From assembly GCF_019967995.1 (NCBI RefSeq), contig NZ_CP065377.1, forward strand, positions 2,170,001-2,234,000: DNA of 64,000 nucleotides, in the 5' to 3' direction. The notes under the pieces were generated by a model. That model had not been told where the DNA came from, searched no databases, and saw only the letters and a program-made list of their open reading frames with translations. Within the stretch, counting starts at the first letter, position 1. Every line of letters begins with the position of its first letter. Of the stretch, positions 59,941 to 64,000 are shown piece by piece. A program made the position numbers and the translations under genes. Source of the DNA: Faecalibacterium prausnitzii (GTDB lineage: Bacteria; Bacillota; Clostridia; Oscillospirales; Ruminococcaceae).

Positions 59941-59983
59941 AATAAAATCTCCTATCTTTTTATCGTTTTTCTTTTGTACGACT

Positions 59984-60040
59984 TCTCCGTCCCTGCTCCG
60001 CAATGCCAGGAGAGCTGTCTGCGCAGCAGACTGAGAGGTT
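59984..60040. repeat. Palindromic REP/MITE-like element, copy D (short)
   Basis: On the minus strand it starts AACCTCTCAGTCTGC and ends GGGACGGAGA, like copies B and C, with GAGCTGTC...GACAGCTC-type inner stems. It lies between atpB and atpE. Confidence 0.55.
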
Positions 60041-60722
60041 ACTCTTCGTCTCCCAGGCTCTCCTTCATAAAGAGGGAGGTCAGGAACACAAACACATACG
60101 TCTGGATCAGACCATCGAACAGGTCAAAATACAGGCTGAACACTGCGGGGACGAACACCGGCACCACGAGCTTGATCAGCTCCATGATGACGAACGCGCC
60201 CAGCACATTGCCGAACAGTCGCATACACAGGCTGGTGGGCCGGATGGCGATCTCCAGGATATTCATGGGCGTCATGATCGGCGTAGGAGCCGCCAGACTC
60301 TTGAGGAAGCCTTTCCCGCCGCGCGCGTGGATGCCGGAGTATTCGATGAGCACGATGCTCATCAGGGCCAGAGCTGCGGTGACGTTCAGATCCTTCGTGG
60401 GAGGCTTGATGCCGAACACACCAATGAGGTTGGAGCACGCGATATACAGCGCCACACTCATCAGATACGGCACATACCGTTTGCCGTTCTCACCCAGCAG
60501 CCCGACGAAGAAATCGTTGAGAAGAGTCACGACCGTTTCCAGGATGGCCTGGCGCCTGGTGATGTGATCGACCCGCAGATTCCGCGTCAGCAGGATCGAA
60601 CCGAGCACCAGAAACACCATGATGCCCCAGCTGACGACCACGGATTCCGGGATCTGCAGCCCGAACACCGAGACCATCTCCACGTTCAGCTCTTCTTTCA
60701 AAGCAGCAGTCAACGCATTCAT
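60039..60722 (-). CDS. atpB: F1Fo ATP synthase subunit a
   Basis: 227 aa polytopic protein. The key Arg of the proton path lies in [20 protein letters not shown] (~res 165-183), and the C-terminal helix ends [17 protein letters not shown]. It forms the two half-channels against the c-ring. First gene of the operon; no atpI precedes it. AAAGGAGATAG lies upstream at a slightly long distance (12 bases). Confidence 0.95.
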   Translation of the reverse strand: MNALTAALKEELNVEMVSVFGLQIPESVVVSWGIMVFLVLGSILLTRNLRVDHITRRQAILETVVTLLNDFFVGLLGENGKRYVPYLMSVALYIACSNLIGVFGIKPPTKDLNVTAALALMSIVLIEYSGIHARGGKGFLKSLAAPTPIMTPMNILEIAIRPTSLCMRLFGNVLGAFVIMELIKLVVPVFVPAVFSLYFDLFDGLIQTYVFVFLTSLFMKESLGDEE

Positions 60723-61186
60723 TCTTTTGCTCTATCTCCTTTCCTTGTTATCGTTTTTCCAAAAAAGTGCTGCAATGCGCGAAAAAAAGCAGGAGGCCGA
60801 GACGTCCTCGTCCCACATCCTCCTTCGCTCACGCCTTGCCCGGCGCTTTTTACGTGACGTATCATAGCACGATTGTGCCGAATTTTGTAGCCCCCGGCCT
60901 AACATTCTACGTTTTGTTATACTCCATTTCACAACGGCCGAAGAAGTGTTGTGTATTTTGTGCAAATTTCCGGTCTTGTCTTATGCCAATTGCACAATTT
61001 CCGAGTGGATTCTCTTCCTTTCGCTTCGTTTTCCGCGTCAAAAACGGGGCAAAATCGGCACATTATTCACTATTTGTATATCCGGTATATCAAATTTATA
61101 TAGGCAGACCGGCTGCGATGCAGCCCCCCCAAACGCGGCTGTGATACGGATCTTATATAATTGTAATACAGATTTAATATAGCCGT
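60723..61186. other. AT-rich region upstream of atpB, no gene seen
   Basis: About 460 bp upstream of atpB. It must hold the atp promoter, but I see only weak candidates (for example TATGAT on the minus strand at 60866-60861, no good -35). A GCAC-GATT-GTGC hairpin lies at 60867-60880. No plausible coding frame. Confidence 0.5.
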
Positions 61187-61318
61187 TCACTGCTTTTCGC
61201 CCCGGCGGAACAGCAGGCGGAAGATGGCACGGCTCAGCAGGCCGCAGTAGAACATCTGCCAGCACAGCGCCATGGGGAAGGCAGCGTTGGTCACGCCGCC
61301 CGTGTTCAGCGCCACATT
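61187..61318 (-). pseudogene. C-terminal remnant of a DUF2798-like membrane protein
   Basis: The 43 codons before the stop read NVALNTGGVTNAAFPMALCW, then QMFYCGLLSRAIFRLLFRRG, the pattern of the last helix of DUF2798 proteins (...N...A.P.....VGP..R....). The normal N-terminal ~100 residues are missing. Coding sense ends at ~61318 where low-GC DNA of a different kind starts, so the gene was probably cut by insertion of the adjacent locus. Confidence 0.5.
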
Positions 61319-61394
61319 TTGGTGCAGTTGATGTATCCCAGTTTTTTGGATTTTTGGTGCAAAAATACGCCTCATTTGTTGTACACTCTGCGAA

Positions 61395-61423
61395 TAGACA
61401 ACTCCGCCTTTGTCGTGTATAAT
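61395..61423 (+). promoter_or_regulatory. Promoter of the mini-ORF / large RNA locus
   Basis: TAGACA (61395-61400) and consensus TATAAT (61418-61423) are 17 bp apart. Transcription should start near 61430. Confidence 0.7.
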
Positions 61424-61429
61424 AAAGCC

Positions 61430-62068
61430 AGAAACCAGAGAAGTACAGCAGAAGCTCAAACGAGAGCTAACCCCGCTGACTTGAAGCAGAAAGGAGCGAG
61501 ACCGATGGTCGATATGGAACCCGCACAGTTCGGACAGACTGTCGGGATTCGCTGAGAGGCAAAACAGAGGCTCACCACAAATGGGATGTTTCCCCCGTAT
61601 AAAAACACAACAACGAGCCGGTCTTGAGCATCAATCACGCGAAAACAGAACAGTCTGTCGAGTATAAATCCCCTGGCGATTCAAATAGATCCGCATGAGG
61701 TGATCCCCATGATGAAAGCTTTTGCGCGGACGAGAATATTTGAATGACCAAAAAGGAGCAACTCCAATGTACTAAGCAATGGAATCCCCGGCAAATCTAA
61801 CTCGAAAGAATGTGGTAATATGAAATTCATCTTCATGATCTCACTACCGCAATCCAACAGTTAAGAGAAGGGTCAGTCCAATGTACACGAGTAACCAGGT
61901 CCCCTTGAACCAGATTCCCAGTTTCTGATCGTTTCTAAGGAGAGTCACCCTATGAAGCGTTTACTCCGAAAATGAGGAAATCCAAGGAGAAGAGGCTTAT
62001 GACTCCGAAGAAGTAAGTATCCAGCCGGACGAGGGCTTGCAACCGCCTCGTCCGGCTGGTTTTTTATT
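61430..62068 (+). ncRNA. ~640-nt transcript with tandem SD-preceded mini-ORFs; possible large structured RNA
   Basis: Between a good promoter and a strong terminator there is no ORF over 28 codons. Instead small frames follow ribosome binding sites: 61505-61555 (16 aa, AGGAG 8 bases upstream), 61581-61667 (28 aa, AGAGG), 61709-61747 (12 aa, GAGGTGAT), 61767-61775 (Met-Tyr-stop, AAGGAG 8 bases), 61820-61864 (14 aa, weak site), 61881-61928 (15 aa, AGAAGGG 8 bases), 61952-61975 (7 aa, AAGGAG 8 bases) and 61999-62016 (5 aa, AAGGAG 9 bases). There is also long-range complementarity: GACAGACTGT at 61534-61543 with ACAGTCTGTC at 61650-61659, and a GGGATTC/GAATCCC pair. GC is lower than in the neighbours. 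Either tiny peptides are made in series, or this is an ornate RNA (of the ROOL or GOLLD kind) in which the purine-rich motifs are structural. I cannot decide between them. Confidence 0.5.
62021..62068 (+). terminator. Terminator of the mini-ORF / large RNA locus
   Basis: CCAGCCGGACGAGG (62021-62034) pairs perfectly with CCTCGTCCGGCTGG (62046-62059), followed by TTTTTTATTT. Confidence 0.92.
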
Positions 62069-62123
62069 TGTTCCTTCGCACATTTTCCGGGCAGAATGTT
62101 CCGTTCCGGGTTGAATCCCGTCC

Positions 62124-62151
62124 TTGCTTTTTCACCCCCCTATGTTATACT
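62124..62151 (+). promoter_or_regulatory. Promoter of the small membrane protein gene
   Basis: TTGCTT (62124-62129) and TATACT (62146-62151) are 16 bp apart, with an extended -10 TG at 62143-62144. Confidence 0.7.
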
Positions 62152-62177
62152 TGTGGAAAAAGATGGAGGTGTATCGT

Positions 62178-62495
62178 ATGGATTCGTTCTTCTCGTCTTC
62201 CACCCTGTTCAACATTGTGCTGGCCGTGATCTGGTTCATCTCCGGCATCCGGGATTTTCAGGGCAAGGACCCGCTCATCAAACTCCCCTTCAACCAGTAC
62301 GTCCGCGACCCTGAGTACCGCGCGTTCTGGCAGAAAAAGAACGGCGTATTCTACATGCTCAATGCTCTCGCCTTTCTGATCCTGGCCTTCACACCTGTCA
62401 CATCGCTGGTCTACCGCATCCTCTTCGGTGTTGCCATCGGGGGCGATCTTCTTTATCTCGTTGCCTATGAGAGTTGGAACCATAGCGCCGATTGA
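62178..62495 (+). CDS. Small membrane protein of unknown function
   Basis: 105 aa from ATG 62178 (GGAGGTG, 7-base spacing). Three hydrophobic segments: ~9-24 (LFNIVLAVIWFISGIRD), ~58-75 (FYMLNALAFLILAFTPV) and ~80-97 (VYRILFGVAIGGDLLYLVAY), with a soluble stretch containing LPFNQYVRDPEYRAFWQKKN between the first two. I do not recognise the family. It has its own promoter and stands alone. Confidence 0.75.
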   Translation: MDSFFSSSTLFNIVLAVIWFISGIRDFQGKDPLIKLPFNQYVRDPEYRAFWQKKNGVFYMLNALAFLILAFTPVTSLVYRILFGVAIGGDLLYLVAYESWNHSAD

Positions 62496-62529
62496 ATCGT
62501 TCTGCTCTGGTTCCATTCCAAAATTTTTC

Positions 62530-62558
62530 TTGCTCCTTCTGCCGTTCTCTGCTACAAT
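62530..62558 (+). promoter_or_regulatory. Promoter of the Dabb-domain gene
   Basis: TTGCTC (62530-62535) and TACAAT (62553-62558) are 17 bp apart, 28 bp before the start codon. Confidence 0.65.
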
Positions 62559-62585
62559 GGAGAAAAACGCAGGAGGATTTTTCTT

Positions 62586-62888
62586 ATGGTCAAGCATGTG
62601 ATTCTGTGGCAGCTCAAGGATGAGCTTTCCGACACCGAAAAAGCCGCCGTCAAGGCAGGCATCAAAGAGGGACTGGAAGGGCTGGCCGGTCAGATCCCCG
62701 GTCTGGTGGACATCCGCGTCAACATCGACGCGCTCCCCTCTTCCAACGCCGATCTGATGCTGGACACCACCTTCGAGACCGCCGAGGCACTCAAGGGCTA
62801 CTCCACCCATCCGGCCCATGTCGCCGTGGCTAACAGCAAAGTGCGGCCTTATTACAAGAACCGAGTTTGCCTGGATTACGAGGTCTAA
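62586..62888 (+). CDS. Dabb (stress-responsive alpha-beta barrel) domain protein
   Basis: 100 aa, a single Dabb domain: MVKHVILWQLKDELSDTEKA at the start, then GLVDIRVNIDALPSSNADLM and YSTHPAHVAVANSKVRPYYK. Dimeric ferredoxin-like barrels of this family are mostly of unknown function; some act in stress response or as small cyclases. AGGAGG lies before the start. The transglutaminase-like gene starts 63 bp later and may be cotranscribed. Confidence 0.88.
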   Translation: MVKHVILWQLKDELSDTEKAAVKAGIKEGLEGLAGQIPGLVDIRVNIDALPSSNADLMLDTTFETAEALKGYSTHPAHVAVANSKVRPYYKNRVCLDYEV

Positions 62889-62950
62889 CATGCTTACACC
62901 AGCTGCATCCTCCCGGAGATGCGGCCATAGCACGAAATGAGGATGGCATT

Positions 62951-63913
62951 ATGAATAAAGCACTTCGGAATGTTACAGCTCTTTTCCTTGCAATGCTCCT
63001 TTGTCTTTGTCCGCTTTCGGTTCAGGCCGCTGGTGTCACCGGCGATACGGTCCTGGCCAGCTACCGGACACTGATCGACGCTTACAACAACTTCGCCGAC
63101 CTGCACGAGTCCTATCTGGTCATGCTGGGTACACAGAATGTTTCAGATTCTGTCCGCGCCTACTACGACGGTGTTGACCTTGTGTTGGATAACCTCTACG
63201 CCACCGGCTCCGCAAAGGGGAATCTTGCCACGCTGGATGCCGGCACGCTGACCGAGATCAACAACATCCTCACCGAGGACATCGCTTTTATGAATGCGGC
63301 CAGCGCCACGGTACAGGCCCAGATGGGCAATGGTTACCCTGCCGGGAACTATACACCGGGAACGGTCTACGGCCCCAAGCTGAACCAGACTGAACTTGAT
63401 CAGGTGGCCGGTGTCGTCAGCCGCTTTGCTTCCAGCCTGCCGCTTTCTTCCATGAGCGACATTGATAAGGTCATGGCTGCGCGGGACTACCTCATCCAGT
63501 TCTGCTCCTATGCCCCCGACTGGTCGAAGAACCGTGCCAACACGGCGTGGGGTGCGCTGGTCTACCGGCAGGCGCAGTGTTCCGGCTATGCCCGCGCCAT
63601 GAAAGCTCTCTGCGACTCCATCGGAGTGGAATGCTGCTACGTTCATGCGGACGCGGCGGCTTCCAATCCAAGCCACCAGTGGAACACCGTAAAGATCGAC
63701 GGCCAGTGGTACATTCTGGATGTGCAGGGCGATGACTCTTCCGGCTTCGAGGCATTCTTCCTGCTGTCGGATAACAGTTATGCCGCATCCACCGGCCTGT
63801 CATGGGATCGTTCCGCCGTTCCCGCCTGCCCCGCCGACTATACCGGCACGCATTACCACTACGTTTTCTTCCAGCGCATGGATCAAAGCCTGTTCGCCGC
63901 GCGGATGATTTGA
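62951..63913 (+). CDS. Secreted transglutaminase-like protein
   Basis: 320 aa from ATG 62951 (GAGGATGG upstream), where a signal peptide begins (MNKALRNVTALFLAMLLCLC, cleavage probably near VQAAG, res 27). The C-terminal half carries a transglutaminase-like cysteine protease fold with catalytic Cys in RQAQCSGYARAMKALCDS, His in NPSHQWNTVKIDGQWY and Asp in ILDVQGDD. The N-terminal ~140 residues are helical, unknown. Proteins like this are exported and may act on wall peptides or proteins. Confidence 0.85.
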   Translation: MNKALRNVTALFLAMLLCLCPLSVQAAGVTGDTVLASYRTLIDAYNNFADLHESYLVMLGTQNVSDSVRAYYDGVDLVLDNLYATGSAKGNLATLDAGTLTEINNILTEDIAFMNAASATVQAQMGNGYPAGNYTPGTVYGPKLNQTELDQVAGVVSRFASSLPLSSMSDIDKVMAARDYLIQFCSYAPDWSKNRANTAWGALVYRQAQCSGYARAMKALCDSIGVECCYVHADAAASNPSHQWNTVKIDGQWYILDVQGDDSSGFEAFFLLSDNSYAASTGLSWDRSAVPACPADYTGTHYHYVFFQRMDQSLFAARMI

Positions 63914-63923
63914 GCGTTTCTCA

Positions 63924-63952
63924 TTGACAAACCCGCCTTTTTTGCGTATTAT
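63924..63952 (+). promoter_or_regulatory. Promoter at the right window edge
   Basis: Consensus TTGACA (63924-63929) and TATTAT (63947-63952) are 17 bp apart. Directly after it, TCAAAGGGG (63957-63965) and CCCCTTTGA (63974-63982) form a perfect stem that overlaps the expected start, possibly an operator or 5' hairpin. The gene lies beyond the window. Confidence 0.65.
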
Positions 63953-64000
63953 AATGTCAAAGGGGATTTTATGCCCCTTTGACACACACAAACTGGCTTT

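Noticed and set aside
61319..61555. 78-codon plus-strand frame through the promoter of the mini-ORF locus
   Set aside because: It starts upstream of the predicted transcription start; only its last 16 codons follow a real ribosome binding site, so only that mini-ORF is considered.

Overview
The window is a bacterial chromosome segment, most likely from a Gram-positive, low-redox gut anaerobe of the Oscillospiraceae/Ruminococcaceae (Faecalibacterium-like). This is inferred from gene content and order, not from a database match: a rimP-nusA-rnpM-ylxQ-infB-rbfA-nrnA-truB-ribF-rpsO-pnp chain, NiaR, a YtrAB-type module, an H+-type F1Fo operon, high-GC housekeeping genes with strong AAGGAG/GGAGG ribosome binding sites, and CCA encoded in most tRNA genes. 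No rRNA, CRISPR array or intact prophage is present.

Positions 1-2300 hold the end of an ABC exporter, a trigger-factor-like protein, a DUF3592 membrane protein and tRNA-Leu(CAG). Positions 2340-13400 look like an accessory island of lower GC. It contains a potassium module (ktrB-ktrA-small membrane peptide-kdpD-kdpE) and a two-component system with an ABC/FtsX exporter. Its edges carry an inverted copy of the tRNA-Leu 3' end, a serine-recombinase remnant, and two direct copies of a ~50 bp repeat, each followed by its own hairpin terminator. Positions 13454-18250 carry a TetR regulator, NiaR, a GH13 amylase and glycogen branching enzyme. Positions 18389-26950 carry a polytopic membrane protein, a second trigger-factor-like protein, a multi-[4Fe-4S] protein, an oligopeptide-binding lipoprotein behind an attenuator-like leader, and a GntR-ATPase-permease operon with a clear palindromic operator.

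Positions 27060-45912 are housekeeping genes on the minus strand: pnp, rpsO, ribF, truB, nrnA, rbfA, infB, ylxQ, rnpM, nusA, rimP, an M29 aminopeptidase, glyS, rlmH and a ParC/ParE-type topoisomerase pair. A plus-strand tRNA cluster (Phe, Gly, Asp, Gly, Cys) and recG follow. Then come a metallophosphoesterase, a DacA-like protein lacking all three catalytic motifs, an M15 peptidase and a six-repeat peptidoglycan-binding SpoIID-like protein.

Positions 54612-60722 are the atp operon (minus strand: atpB-E-F-A-G-D-C). No atpH gene exists. Instead the C-terminal domain of the delta subunit is fused in frame to the N-terminus of the alpha subunit. Upstream, positions ~61420-62068 form a low-GC unit with its own promoter and terminator and no long ORF, but with a tandem series of Shine-Dalgarno-preceded mini-ORFs of 2-28 codons and long-range complementarity. 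It is either a polycistronic micro-peptide locus or a large structured RNA. The window ends with a small membrane protein, a Dabb-domain protein and a secreted transglutaminase-like protein.

The best candidates for something undescribed are the delta-alpha ATP synthase fusion and the mini-ORF/large RNA locus. The degenerate carboxypeptidase, the KdpDE-KtrAB hybrid operon with an embedded membrane peptide, and the repeat-plus-terminator units come next.
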